From Lachnospiraceae bacterium (GTDB lineage Bacteria; Bacillota; Clostridia; Lachnospirales; Lachnospiraceae), in contig JAJBTX010000051.1 in NCBI GenBank assembly GCA_020860645.1, forward strand, positions 1 to 32,153: DNA of 32,153 nucleotides. The letters run 5' to 3'. The notes beneath the pieces are model-generated. The model saw nothing but the letters and a program-made list of their open reading frames with translations. It searched no databases and was not told the origin of the DNA. A program made the position numbers and the translations under genes. Below, piece by piece: positions 1-9,432 of the stretch; positions within the stretch are counted from its first letter, which is position 1, and every line of letters begins with the position of its first letter.

Positions 1-32
1 CATTTATAGCAGCCACATGCAATCATTGATTC

Positions 33-968
33 TCAGAAAATCTTGCGTACATCAAATAGCTGCTCCATATTCTCAAAAAACGCCTTCACAAAGCTTCGGT
101 TTTCATGATGTTTCTTAATAAACATGAGCTGCTGATAATTATATCCATGTTCTATCGGGACGTAAACGCAATTGGCAAGAGGACGAAGCTCCACGCTGGG
201 ATATCCCACGAGGCAGCCTCTTCCGCTGTTCAGCGCAATCTGGGAACAGGTATCTAAATTTGAGGTTCTACTGACATATTTCAATGGATGTCCATTATCA
301 CGAAGCATTTGTTCAAATTCATTTTCTCCATTAGAATCCAGGTCAAACAGCACCATGGGAATATTAGCCAGTATGTCAAACGGAATCACATCATAATCCG
401 CATAGGGACTGTCCTTGGGAAGCTGTACCCTCAGCTCATCTTCATACAGAAAGTAACAGGAATAATTCGTCCTGATTTTTTTACATATCCGTTTTTCATA
501 ATCGGCAGTCATATTTGTCAGAATAATATCCGCATCTGTATCTCCCGACGACGTGAGAATCGTTTTCAGGATATTTCTGCTCACCTGTTTTTCATTCACA
601 GGCGCCTCCGGAAAATATGTGAAAAGGTTTTTCACCACAAAATTCACATAAGAGTCCAGAATCGGACAGGATAGAATATTCACGGAGCATGCCTCCGTCC
701 TGTCTTCTGCGCCGTCAACACGAAACATTTCCTTCAGCCTGTCAACATTCTCTGTTATCTCTCTGATCACCTGGTAAGCCTGTTCTCCCTCCGGAGTCAG
801 CAGGATACCGGTTCGCGTGCGCTCAAAAAGCCTGACGTCCAGCTCCTTCTCAAGCTGCAGCATGGCCTTGCTGCAGTACTGCTGTGTGAAATACAGAGAT
901 TTACTGGCCTTTTTGATGGATTTTTCTTCCACAATCTTTTTAAATATGTAAAACTGCTCCAGTCTCAT
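33..968 (-). CDS. LysR-family transcriptional regulator
   Basis: N-terminal HTH MRLEQFYIFKKIVEEKSIKKASKSLYFTQQYCSKAMLQLEKELDVRLFERTRTGILLTPEGE is typical of LysR. The internal ATG at 968 has GGAGG upstream, so the longer ORF (to 1076) is probably over-extended. Confidence 0.88.
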   Translation of the reverse strand: MRLEQFYIFKKIVEEKSIKKASKSLYFTQQYCSKAMLQLEKELDVRLFERTRTGILLTPEGEQAYQVIREITENVDRLKEMFRVDGAEDRTEACSVNILSCPILDSYVNFVVKNLFTYFPEAPVNEKQVSRNILKTILTSSGDTDADIILTNMTADYEKRICKKIRTNYSCYFLYEDELRVQLPKDSPYADYDVIPFDILANIPMVLFDLDSNGENEFEQMLRDNGHPLKYVSRTSNLDTCSQIALNSGRGCLVGYPSVELRPLANCVYVPIEHGYNYQQLMFIKKHHENRSFVKAFFENMEQLFDVRKIF

Positions 969-1167
969 AGCCCGCCTGCCTCCATACAGTCGCGTGTCAA
1001 TGACTTCCTCCGCTCGATAACCTGCAGCCGTCCGGATTCTTTTTGAGAGTATATCACATTTCAGATGGTTGAGCAACTGAGAGTTGTATATAAAAATTAT
1101 AAGCGCATTTACGTTGTTTGCCGAGCCGAATTTGCATATTATATAATTTTTTTGTTCTAAAAAGTAT

Positions 1168-1180
1168 TTTCACTGTGAAA
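1168..1180. promoter_or_regulatory. Candidate LysR-type operator (T-N11-A palindrome TTTCACTGTGAAA)
   Basis: Perfect 6+1+6 palindrome in the divergent intergenic region between the LysR gene and the permease; it fits the T-N11-A LTTR box. Confidence 0.5.
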
Positions 1181-1233
1181 TACAGACAAGGACAGACTGT
1201 CAGGACCTGCGCACTCCGGTACAGCTGTCCGCA

Positions 1234-2706
1234 ATGAGAAAGGAGATAATGATGGAAACGGGTAAAGGAGTCAATACGAAATATATCATCAACAGCGCTA
1301 TTGTTGTGATTTTAATGTTTTTCTTCCGGTTTATTCCGACTTTCGGAAGCATGACTGCGCTGGGCATGGCAGTCCTTGGAATTTTCCTGGGAGCTCTCTG
1401 GGGATGGATCAACTGTGATATGATCTGGCCAAGTATCCTCGCCATCACCATGCTGGGATTCACCTCCCAGTACGAGAATGTCGCCGCCGCGTTTACGGCA
1501 GTAATCAGCAACTCCATCCTTCAGCAGATCCTGTGGCTGCTTGTTTTTTCAGCCATTCTCACCGTAACGGGAATCTCTGACCAGCTGGCAAACCGCCTGG
1601 TCACTTCAAAAATGTGCAAGGGGCGTCCCTGGGTGCTTTCCGTCGTGATTTACCTGGCTTCCCTGATCTGCTCTTCCTTCGGCGCCGCTTTCGCCGCAAT
1701 GCTCATCTGCTGGGATTTTATTTACACAATCTGCAAGCAGGTTGGCTACACCAAACATGATACATGGCCGAAGATGATGATCGTCGGCGTTGTATTCGCT
1801 TCCTGTGTCGGTACGGTCGGTATGCCCTTCCAGGCGGGCGTCGCCGCTACCTTTGGCTATCTGTCCGCAGCGTCGGAAGGCCTCTATGCAAGCTATAACT
1901 ATCTTCAGTACCTGATTTTCAGCCTTGTTATGTGTGTGACCTCGACTGCCTTATATTTCCTGCTGTGCAGGCTGATCCTCCGTCCGGATGTATCCAATCT
2001 GAAGGAGAGCGTGTCGGTAGGCAATGTTACTGCATTCAGCCAGAGGCAGAAATTTGCGATAGGAGCACTGATTGCGCTGATCGTTCTCACCATCCTTCCC
2101 AGCTGCCTTCCGAGCGGGGCTTTCAAGAGTTTCCTGGATCAGATCGGAACAACTGCGTTTGTGCTTCTTATCGTAGGCTTCATCACAGTATTCCGTACCA
2201 AAGACGGCAAGCCCATCTTCACCTTTAAGGAACTGGCAAACGCCGGAATCTTCTGGAACATGCTGTTTATGGTAGGCACGGCGATCACGGTCGGCACCGT
2301 GCTGGCTACCGGGGATACCGGATTTACCGGCACATTAATGGCTTTATTCACGCCTCTGTTTGCCGGGAAGAGTCCCATTCTCTTCGCCATTGTCATCTGT
2401 CTGGTCACGCTTGTCCTTACAAACCTGATCAACAACGCGGTCGCCGGAGCCATCATGGTCCCTGTCATGTACTCTTTCGCGGCCCAGATCGGCGTCAATC
2501 CGCTCATGCTCACGGCAGTTATCTGCTTTGTCAGCGATATCGGAATGATGCTTCCGTGCGCCAGTCCTTCCGGCGCCATGCTGTACAGCAACAAGGAATG
2601 GCTGGAAACAAAGGACATCGTCAGCTATTCACTGATCGGAATCCTGACCATGGCTATTATTGCCATATGCATCGGCATTCCCTTCGGCACTATCATATTT
2701 TCCTGA
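1234..2706 (+). CDS. SLC13/ArsB-NhaD-like anion permease (multi-TM)
   Basis: Many hydrophobic segments and a repeated-half topology, e.g. NLINNAVAGAIMVPVMYSF and CASPSGAMLYSNKEW near the C-terminus. AGGAGAT lies before the second in-frame ATG (1252), so the true start may be 1249-1252. Confidence 0.75.
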   Translation: MRKEIMMETGKGVNTKYIINSAIVVILMFFFRFIPTFGSMTALGMAVLGIFLGALWGWINCDMIWPSILAITMLGFTSQYENVAAAFTAVISNSILQQILWLLVFSAILTVTGISDQLANRLVTSKMCKGRPWVLSVVIYLASLICSSFGAAFAAMLICWDFIYTICKQVGYTKHDTWPKMMIVGVVFASCVGTVGMPFQAGVAATFGYLSAASEGLYASYNYLQYLIFSLVMCVTSTALYFLLCRLILRPDVSNLKESVSVGNVTAFSQRQKFAIGALIALIVLTILPSCLPSGAFKSFLDQIGTTAFVLLIVGFITVFRTKDGKPIFTFKELANAGIFWNMLFMVGTAITVGTVLATGDTGFTGTLMALFTPLFAGKSPILFAIVICLVTLVLTNLINNAVAGAIMVPVMYSFAAQIGVNPLMLTAVICFVSDIGMMLPCASPSGAMLYSNKEWLETKDIVSYSLIGILTMAIIAICIGIPFGTIIFS

Positions 2707-2728
2707 ACCATGAAAGGAGCATTTATAT

Positions 2729-3787
2729 ATGAAAATACCTTTTTCTGAAGATGAGTTAAAAAAGGTCGGAAGCTATGGAAGATATTCCCGGCTGAACACT
2801 CCGATTACGCCAAAGGAAAATCTCCTTCGAGCAATCCGTCATCAGGATCCGCTGTGGATCCCCCTGAAATCCGATGAGTTGATTTTCTGTCCGCGTATTA
2901 TTCCGGACAATGTGGCACGTGCCTGGGTCTTTGAACAGAAGCCTCACGAAAACAACACCGGCGGAAAAGATATGTTCGGCATTGAATGGGTATACGTTCC
3001 GCAGGTCGACGGCTGCATGGTAAGACCCGGCAGCCCCACTCTGACCGACATCAGCGAGTGGAAAACGGTGCTCCATTTCCCGGATTTCGACTCCTGGGAC
3101 TGGGAACAGAGCGCTGCGGAAAACGCCGAATATGTGAATACCGACCGCTATCTGGTTACCTGGATTTTCACAGGCCTGTTTGAGCGTCTGATCTCCTTTA
3201 TGGATTTCGAAAACGCACTTGTCGCTCTGATTGATGAGGACCAGCAGGATGATCTGAAGGACCTGTTCCAGGCTCTGGTGGATATGTACAAGGATCTGTT
3301 CTCGCGGCTGAAGAAGTATTTCCATGTGGATGCGGTATTCTTCCACGATGACTGGGGCGGACAGAAATCTCCTTTCTTTTCGGTAGATACCTTCCGCGAA
3401 ATGATCGCGCCCTACATCAAACAGCTTGTGGATTATTGCCACAGCATTGACCTTGTATTCGACCTTCACAGCTGCGGCAAGATCGAAATGCTGATTCCCG
3501 CCATCATCGAATGCGGTGTTGATAAATGGGCGGGACAGCCGCTGAACGACAAAAAAGAGCTGATCAGAAAATATGGGGACAAAATACTGATCGGATCCAC
3601 GGACACCCTTCACCCGACTCCTGACTCCGCGGTCCCTCCGATGGATGAACTTCAGCACATCGTCTCGGATTATATGGATGAATATGGTTCCAGGCTGCCC
3701 GAAAATCCATTTTTCCTGATGAATCATGTCCCGGATGATGACGTGATCGCCGCCTTCTATGCGGAGGGACGGAAGCGTCTTTCCTGA
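2729..3787 (+). CDS. Uroporphyrinogen decarboxylase (URO-D)/MtaA-family protein, paralogue 1
   Basis: URO-D-like motifs FFHDDWGGQKSPFFSVDTFREMIAPYIKQLVDYCHS and LHSCGKIEMLIPAIIECGVDKWAGQP. AAAGGAG precedes the ATG. Confidence 0.85.
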   Translation: MKIPFSEDELKKVGSYGRYSRLNTPITPKENLLRAIRHQDPLWIPLKSDELIFCPRIIPDNVARAWVFEQKPHENNTGGKDMFGIEWVYVPQVDGCMVRPGSPTLTDISEWKTVLHFPDFDSWDWEQSAAENAEYVNTDRYLVTWIFTGLFERLISFMDFENALVALIDEDQQDDLKDLFQALVDMYKDLFSRLKKYFHVDAVFFHDDWGGQKSPFFSVDTFREMIAPYIKQLVDYCHSIDLVFDLHSCGKIEMLIPAIIECGVDKWAGQPLNDKKELIRKYGDKILIGSTDTLHPTPDSAVPPMDELQHIVSDYMDEYGSRLPENPFFLMNHVPDDDVIAAFYAEGRKRLS

Positions 3788-3804
3788 ACAGACTGGAGGC
3801 TGAT

Positions 3805-4800
3805 ATGACAAAACGGGAAAATGCCATGGCAATCTACCGGGGTGAGATTCCGGAATATTATGGGGATTTGATGGATTCCATAAAACTCATTCCCGATCCG
3901 CTGCTGGTGAGAAACATGATTCCAAAGGATGGGAAAGAACATCAGGATATCTGGGGAACCAGCTTCGTGTTCCTTCCTGACGCGCCGGGCGCGCATCCCC
4001 ATGTCACTGCTGAAAACGCGGTGATCAAGGATATCGAGCACTGGGAAGAGCAGCTTCAGATTCCGGACTACAGCGGCTTTGATTTTACACAGGCCAGGGA
4101 AGAGGCCGAAAAAATTGACAGAAGCGAATATCTGGTCGGTTTCATGCTCTCCGGCGGACTGTTTGAGAGAAGCCACCATCTGATGGGTATGACAGAGGCA
4201 CTTATCAATTATCTTGAGTATCCGGATGAGATGAAAGGCCTGCTGCGGGTAATCGCCGACAAAAAAATGGAATATATCCGGATGGTCGCCAGAGAATGTA
4301 AGCCGGACATCATCTTCTATCACGATGACTGGGGTGCGAAAAAAAGCTTATTTCTGCCTCCGGCTGTGTGGCGCGACATTATAAAACCGCTGCAGAAAGA
4401 GATCGCGGATACGATTCACGAGTGCGGAATGATCTATATGCATCATTCGGACTGTTTCTGCCAGCCGCTGGCGCCTGACATGCTGGATATCGGAATTGAC
4501 ATCTGGCAGGGCGTAATTCCTCAGAATGACATCGTGGAAATTCAGAAAGTCACCGAGGGAAAGCTCGCCATGGTCGGCGGCGTAGACGGTCCCATGCTGG
4601 ATGTGGAAGGAATTTCAGAAGAGGCAATCCGACAGGAAGTGCGCAGGGCCATCGATACCTACTGTCCTGCGGGAAGATTCTACCCCACCATCGCGAACAG
4701 TCGATGCTTCCGGCAATGGAATAATCAGATCTACCGCGATGAGCTGGAAAAATACGGGCATGAATTTGCCCAGAGACAACGCGCAGAAGCGGGTCTGTAA
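3805..4800 (+). CDS. Uroporphyrinogen decarboxylase (URO-D)/MtaA-family protein, paralogue 2
   Basis: Shares HDDWGAKKSLFLPPAVWRDIIKPLQKEIADTIHECG with paralogue 1. It begins 17 nt after paralogue 1 ends, with GGAGG upstream. Confidence 0.85.
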   Translation: MTKRENAMAIYRGEIPEYYGDLMDSIKLIPDPLLVRNMIPKDGKEHQDIWGTSFVFLPDAPGAHPHVTAENAVIKDIEHWEEQLQIPDYSGFDFTQAREEAEKIDRSEYLVGFMLSGGLFERSHHLMGMTEALINYLEYPDEMKGLLRVIADKKMEYIRMVARECKPDIIFYHDDWGAKKSLFLPPAVWRDIIKPLQKEIADTIHECGMIYMHHSDCFCQPLAPDMLDIGIDIWQGVIPQNDIVEIQKVTEGKLAMVGGVDGPMLDVEGISEEAIRQEVRRAIDTYCPAGRFYPTIANSRCFRQWNNQIYRDELEKYGHEFAQRQRAEAGL

Positions 4801-4815
4801 TAAAAACCTAAAAAA

Positions 4816-4850
4816 ACGAGAGATGCCTGCTGCATGGCGGCATCTCTCGT
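4816..4850. terminator. Bidirectional intrinsic terminator between convergent genes
   Basis: Perfect 12-bp stem ACGAGAGATGCC/GGCATCTCTCGT with an 11-nt loop. A T-run follows on the minus strand, with a weaker one on plus. Confidence 0.85.
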
Positions 4851-4866
4851 CTGTTTTGTGTCAATG

Positions 4867-5298
4867 TCACACCGCGAGATCGCCCGGGCCGAAACCATAG
4901 GGAAACAGCTCCGCCAGCGTACACACCTTATAATGATCCTGATCTATCGCAAGAATAATCTGAAATTCCTCCGGATCGCAGAACTCCATCATGACCTGGC
5001 GGCAGACGCCGCAGGGTCCCGCATAATCCTTCGGCACTCCATTCATGCCGCCGACGGCCGCGATCGCGGTAAATTCCCGCTCTCCCTCGCTGACTGCCTT
5101 GAAAAATGCCGTGCGCTCGGCGCAGTTTGTCGGCGTGTAGGCCGCGTTTTCAATGTTGCAGCCAGTGTAAACTGTTCCGCTCTTCGCGAGCAGCGCCGCC
5201 CCCACCTGAAAGTGCGAGTACGGCGCATAAGCGCGCTGTGCCATATGCAGCGCTGTCGTAATCAGTTCCTTGATCTCATTTTCTTTTAACTGTTTCAA
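4867..5298 (-). CDS. cdd: Cytidine deaminase
   Basis: CNIENAAYTPTNCAERTAFFKAVSEG and PCGVCRQVMMEF zinc motifs. Confidence 0.95.
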   Translation of the reverse strand: MKQLKENEIKELITTALHMAQRAYAPYSHFQVGAALLAKSGTVYTGCNIENAAYTPTNCAERTAFFKAVSEGEREFTAIAAVGGMNGVPKDYAGPCGVCRQVMMEFCDPEEFQIILAIDQDHYKVCTLAELFPYGFGPGDLAV

Positions 5299-5299
5299 A

Positions 5300-5956
5300 T
5301 CACTCTACCCCCTGTTTTACAATCTTCACAACACGGCTTGTACCCAGTCTGTCCGCGCCGAGCCGCAGAAATTCCTCCGCGTCCGCGAGCGAGGCGATGC
5401 CGCCCGCCGCCTTGATCTTCACGTCCGGGCCGACATTGGCCGCGAACAGTCGGACGTCGTCAAAGGTCGCCCCGCCCGTCGAAAATCCGGTCGAGGTCTT
5501 GATGTAGTCCGCGCCCGCGCGCGTCACCACATGGCAGAGCTCCACCTTCTCCTCGTCCGTCAGAAGGCAGGTCTCGATGATCACCTTCAGGATCTTCTGC
5601 CCCGCCGCGGCCTTCAGAGTGCGAATTTCCTGCTCCACGAGATCAAATTTCCGGTCTTTCACCCAGCCGATATTGATCACCATGTCGATCTCATCCGCGC
5701 CATTTTCGAGCGCGTCCTTCGCCTCGAATTCCTTGGCCGCCGTCGTCATGTAGCCGTTCGGAAAACCGATGACTGTACAGACCGCCATCCGGTCGCCCAC
5801 ATAATCCTTCGCCTGCCGTACATAGTCGGGCGGAATGCAGACCGACGCCGTGCCGTAGTGCATCGCATCGTCGCAGATCTGCCGGAGCTCCTCCCAGGTC
5901 GCGCCCTGCGCGAGCAGCGTGTGATCCACATGTTTTAAAATTTCTCTGACTTCCAT
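5300..5956 (-). CDS. deoC: Deoxyribose-phosphate aldolase
   Basis: [50 protein letters not shown] and [14 protein letters not shown] motifs; one nt from cdd. Confidence 0.95.
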   Translation of the reverse strand: MEVREILKHVDHTLLAQGATWEELRQICDDAMHYGTASVCIPPDYVRQAKDYVGDRMAVCTVIGFPNGYMTTAAKEFEAKDALENGADEIDMVINIGWVKDRKFDLVEQEIRTLKAAAGQKILKVIIETCLLTDEEKVELCHVVTRAGADYIKTSTGFSTGGATFDDVRLFAANVGPDVKIKAAGGIASLADAEEFLRLGADRLGTSRVVKIVKQGVE

Positions 5957-5974
5957 TTTTCTATTCTCCTATCA

Positions 5975-7336
5975 TCATATTCCCAGGAACAGCTGCGCAA
6001 ACTGGAAATAGATCAGCAGCGACAGCGCGTCGACGATCGTCGTGATGAACGGGCTCGCCATAACCGCCGGGTCAAAGCCCAGCTTCTGCGCGAGCAGCGG
6101 CAGCGTACAGCCCGTAATCTTCGCCACAAAGACGGTCGCCAGCAGCGTGCAGCAGATCGCCGCAGCCACCAGAACGCTCAGACGGTCAAACAGCATCAGC
6201 TTCACAAAATTGACGCAGGCCAGCGTCAGACCGCAGAGCACGGCCACGCGGATTTCCTTCCAGATCACGCGCGGCAGGTCCGACGGCTCCAGTTCCTTCA
6301 GGGACAGCGCGCGGATCACGCTCACGGAGGCCTGGCTTCCGGAATTACCGCCTGTATCCATCAGCATCGGGATATAGGCTGTCAGCACCACGTAGGCGGA
6401 CAGCGCATCCTCAAAGCTCGTGATGATGAAGCCCGTCACCGTCGCGGAAATCATCAGGAGCAGCAGCCAGGGGACACGGTTCTTGTAGAGGTCGGTCACC
6501 GGCGTCTTGATGTAAGGCTGATCGGAGGGGCGCATAGCGGCCATGATTTCCATGTCCTCCGTGGCCTCCTTTTTCATGACTTCCAGCACATCGTCGACCG
6601 TGATGATGCCGACGAGGTGATTCTCGCCGTCCACAACCGGCAGCGCCATCAGATTGTATTTGTCAAAGATACGCGCCGCTTCCTCCTGGTCCTCCCGGGC
6701 CTCGATCGAGATCACATTCTGCTCCATGATCTCCTCGATGCGCGCATTGCCATCAGAAACAATAATGGTGCGGATAGACACCGTACCGATCAGGCGTCCC
6801 ATGGTATCCGTGATGTAGCAGTCGTTGATCGTCTCCTTGTCGAGGCCGTTGCGGCGGATGCTCACAATCGACTCATCCACGGTCATGAAGGGGCGCAGCC
6901 GCACGTACTCCGGCGTCATGATACTGCCGGCTGTATCCTCCTGATATTTCAGAAGCTCATTGATCATCCGGCGCATGTCCGGGTCGGCCTGGCGCAGGAT
7001 ACGCTTTACTACGTTCGCCGGCATGTCGTCGACCAGATCCGCCGCGTCATCCGCGCATAGCTCGTTTACGACCTCTTTGAGCTCGGTATCCGTCAGCGCC
7101 TCGATCAGCAGCTGCTGCCGGTCCGGACTCATCTCGGAAAAGGTCTCCGCCGCCTGATCCTGGGACAGAAGCCGGAACAGAATCGGCAGGGTATGCGTTG
7201 GTATTTCGTCGAGTATTTCCGCGACGTCGGAAGGGTTCATTGTGTGCAGAATATCTTTGACCGAATTGTACTTTTTGTTTTCTGCCAGCGCGACCAGTGC
7301 GCTGTTCAGCACAAGCGGATCGTTCATTGGAATCAC
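5975..7336 (-). CDS. mgtE: Magnesium transporter MgtE
   Basis: MgtE N domain, tandem CBS domains, and a TM domain with MLMDTGGNSGSQASVSVIRAL. Confidence 0.95.
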   Translation of the reverse strand: MIPMNDPLVLNSALVALAENKKYNSVKDILHTMNPSDVAEILDEIPTHTLPILFRLLSQDQAAETFSEMSPDRQQLLIEALTDTELKEVVNELCADDAADLVDDMPANVVKRILRQADPDMRRMINELLKYQEDTAGSIMTPEYVRLRPFMTVDESIVSIRRNGLDKETINDCYITDTMGRLIGTVSIRTIIVSDGNARIEEIMEQNVISIEAREDQEEAARIFDKYNLMALPVVDGENHLVGIITVDDVLEVMKKEATEDMEIMAAMRPSDQPYIKTPVTDLYKNRVPWLLLLMISATVTGFIITSFEDALSAYVVLTAYIPMLMDTGGNSGSQASVSVIRALSLKELEPSDLPRVIWKEIRVAVLCGLTLACVNFVKLMLFDRLSVLVAAAICCTLLATVFVAKITGCTLPLLAQKLGFDPAVMASPFITTIVDALSLLIYFQFAQLFLGI

Positions 7337-7360
7337 TCCCCCTCTCTTTTTCTGTCTTCA

Positions 7361-8215
7361 TCAATGGCTCAGCACTTCATAGCCATCCTCCAGCACGGCC
7401 ACCGTCACTTCCCACTGCGCCGAGGGCATCCCGTCGGCGGTGTAGACCGTCCAGCCGTTCTTTTCATCTACATAATAATCCGGCGTTCCCATGTTGATCA
7501 TCGGCTCAATCGTGAAGACCATGCCCGGCACCATGATCTCGCCGCTGCCCTTCGGGGACACGTAACTCACAAAGGGATCCTCATGAAACTGCAGCCCTAC
7601 ACCGTGTCCACCGATATCCTCGACAACCGAATAGCCCTGCCCCAGCGCGTACATGTGTACCGCATGCCCCATGTCGCCGATCGGCTTCCAGGGCTTCACC
7701 TCCATCAGTCTGACCTGCACGGCCTCCCGCGTGACCTGCACGAGCCTGCGCTTGTCAGCGCTCACCTCCCCGATACAGAACATCCGGGAAGCGTCGGAAA
7801 AATAGCCTTTATAAATCGTGGAGACATCAACGTTAATGATGTCGCCCTCTTTCAGAAATTCTCTTTTATTTGGAATACCGTGACAGATCACATTGTTGCG
7901 CGAGGTGCAGACACTCTTCGGGAATCCCTCATAATGGAGCGGCGCGGCGATCCCGCCCAGGCGTTTCGTCTCCTCGCTCACCCAGCGGTCGATCTCGGAG
8001 GTGGGAATCCCGGCGCAGATGTGCTCCTGCACGTAGTCCAGCACGGCTGTATTCACTTTTCCGCTCTCGCGGATTCCGTCGATCTGCGCGCGGCTCTTAA
8101 CCGGCACACCACCGATGCGCCGGATTTTTTTTCTGCTTCTCATATGCGAAACCTGTTCCTCTTCCGTCTCGTTCTCAGACTTGTCATAAAGTCCTTCTCC
8201 GCTAACATGCCGCAA
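7361..8215 (-). CDS. map: Type I methionyl aminopeptidase
   Basis: NVICHGIPN, DIINVDVSTIYKGYFSDASRMF, GHGVGLQFHEDPFV and FTIEPMIN motifs. The true start may be the internal ATG at 8143. Confidence 0.93.
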   Translation of the reverse strand: MRHVSGEGLYDKSENETEEEQVSHMRSRKKIRRIGGVPVKSRAQIDGIRESGKVNTAVLDYVQEHICAGIPTSEIDRWVSEETKRLGGIAAPLHYEGFPKSVCTSRNNVICHGIPNKREFLKEGDIINVDVSTIYKGYFSDASRMFCIGEVSADKRRLVQVTREAVQVRLMEVKPWKPIGDMGHAVHMYALGQGYSVVEDIGGHGVGLQFHEDPFVSYVSPKGSGEIMVPGMVFTIEPMINMGTPDYYVDEKNGWTVYTADGMPSAQWEVTVAVLEDGYEVLSH

Positions 8216-8221
8216 AATCCA

Positions 8222-9319
8222 TTATTTATCCTGGATATATTGCTTCAGGAATTCATACATCTCCTGTTCCGTCGGCGGACAGCCCTTCAGGCTGTGCTTA
8301 AAATGCGACGTACAGTTTCCGATGCCCAGCTCGCCGCTCTTTCCGCGCCAGCCCTGTCCGATACAGATCTTCTCCGGGAAATCCTTCAGCAATCCGTCCT
8401 TATCCAGCATATCCAGCGCAGGCAGAAGGTAGCCGTAGCAGGCGCTGCAGGAGTCCACCTCCTCCGCCAGATCCGAGAGACGCATCACCCTCTCGCGGTC
8501 CGGCAGGATCGCCTCATGGAGCGGCGCGTCAAGTTCGCGGATGACCGCCTTTCGCACGTCCGCGCAGCCGACGCCGAGCTTCTCGGCCAGCGTGATATAG
8601 GGCACGTCGTCCGGACGATAATCCATCAGGCCGCAGACATAGGCGTCGAGCAGCACCGGATCCGCCGCCGCCATCAGGCGATCCATCTGCGTCGGATTCC
8701 CGCCCTCCTCGAAGGTCAGGTCGCCGCAGATGCCGTCCACAAGGATGAAATCCTGATGAATTGCTTTATTCAGATGGGCGATCGGGCGATGCAGCCCCTC
8801 TGAATGGAAACGGCGCTTTTCCTTATTCGTGATCAGACCTTTCATATTCTTGAGCGCACAAGTCATCCGTGTCTGGCAATGGCCCTTCATAACCGGCACA
8901 TTGATCAGGAAATCAACATCCTGCACACATTTGCAGATCTGAATCTTCATTCCTGCGGCGTCCACAGGCACACCCGGCTCCTTCTGGCAGTCGATCAGCT
9001 CCACCCCATAATCCGAGGCAAGCTTCCGATAACCGCATACCCGGAAAGCCTCCTGCGTGCGGTCGCCGACCCAGGAGCCTTCCATAATTTTAATCTTCTC
9101 ATACCTACGATCCTGCAGATATTCGAGAAGCCCTGCAATCACCTCTGTGTGCGTCGTACCGCCGACACTCGCAGGGGCGGCGGATACCAGGTTCGGCTTG
9201 ATGGCAATCCGTTTCTTCCGATCGCCGATCATCCCGGCCAGATCCGCCTCCTCAAGAATCTGCTTCGTCAGTTCCTTGTACTCTGTTCCATATATGACTA
9301 AAATCTCATTTTTCTTCAT
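8222..9319 (-). CDS. DUF362 domain-containing protein
   Basis: IAIKPNLVSAAPASVGGTTHTEVIAGLLEYL and INVPVMKGHCQTRMTCALKNMKG are DUF362-type motifs; the C-terminal region contains several Cys. Confidence 0.82.
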   Translation of the reverse strand: MKKNEILVIYGTEYKELTKQILEEADLAGMIGDRKKRIAIKPNLVSAAPASVGGTTHTEVIAGLLEYLQDRRYEKIKIMEGSWVGDRTQEAFRVCGYRKLASDYGVELIDCQKEPGVPVDAAGMKIQICKCVQDVDFLINVPVMKGHCQTRMTCALKNMKGLITNKEKRRFHSEGLHRPIAHLNKAIHQDFILVDGICGDLTFEEGGNPTQMDRLMAAADPVLLDAYVCGLMDYRPDDVPYITLAEKLGVGCADVRKAVIRELDAPLHEAILPDRERVMRLSDLAEEVDSCSACYGYLLPALDMLDKDGLLKDFPEKICIGQGWRGKSGELGIGNCTSHFKHSLKGCPPTEQEMYEFLKQYIQDK

Positions 9320-9370
9320 CTCGTCCAGACCTCCCGCTCTTTATCATAACAGAATTAAACGTAAAATAAA

Positions 9371-9409
9371 ATACCCTGCTCTGACAAAAAAATTGCCGAA
9401 GCAGGATAT
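9371..9409 (-). terminator. Probable intrinsic terminator of the repeat lipoprotein gene
   Basis: Imperfect stem TATCCTGCT/AGCAGGGTA followed by TTTTATTTTA on the minus strand. Confidence 0.5.
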
Positions 9410-9432
9410 TTCAGAAATCTTTTACTTTGATT

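Noticed and set aside
2756-3832. 358-aa minus-strand ORF opposite URO-D paralogue 1
   Set aside because: The plus-strand frame carries clear URO-D motifs and an RBS; the antisense frame has none.
4867-8215. cdd-deoC-mgtE-map block as a special system
   Set aside because: Ordinary nucleoside salvage, magnesium transport and protein maturation genes; nothing unusual in domain content.
7193-8803. 536-aa plus-strand ORF opposite mgtE/map/DUF362
   Set aside because: Antisense to three well-supported genes with no family resemblance.
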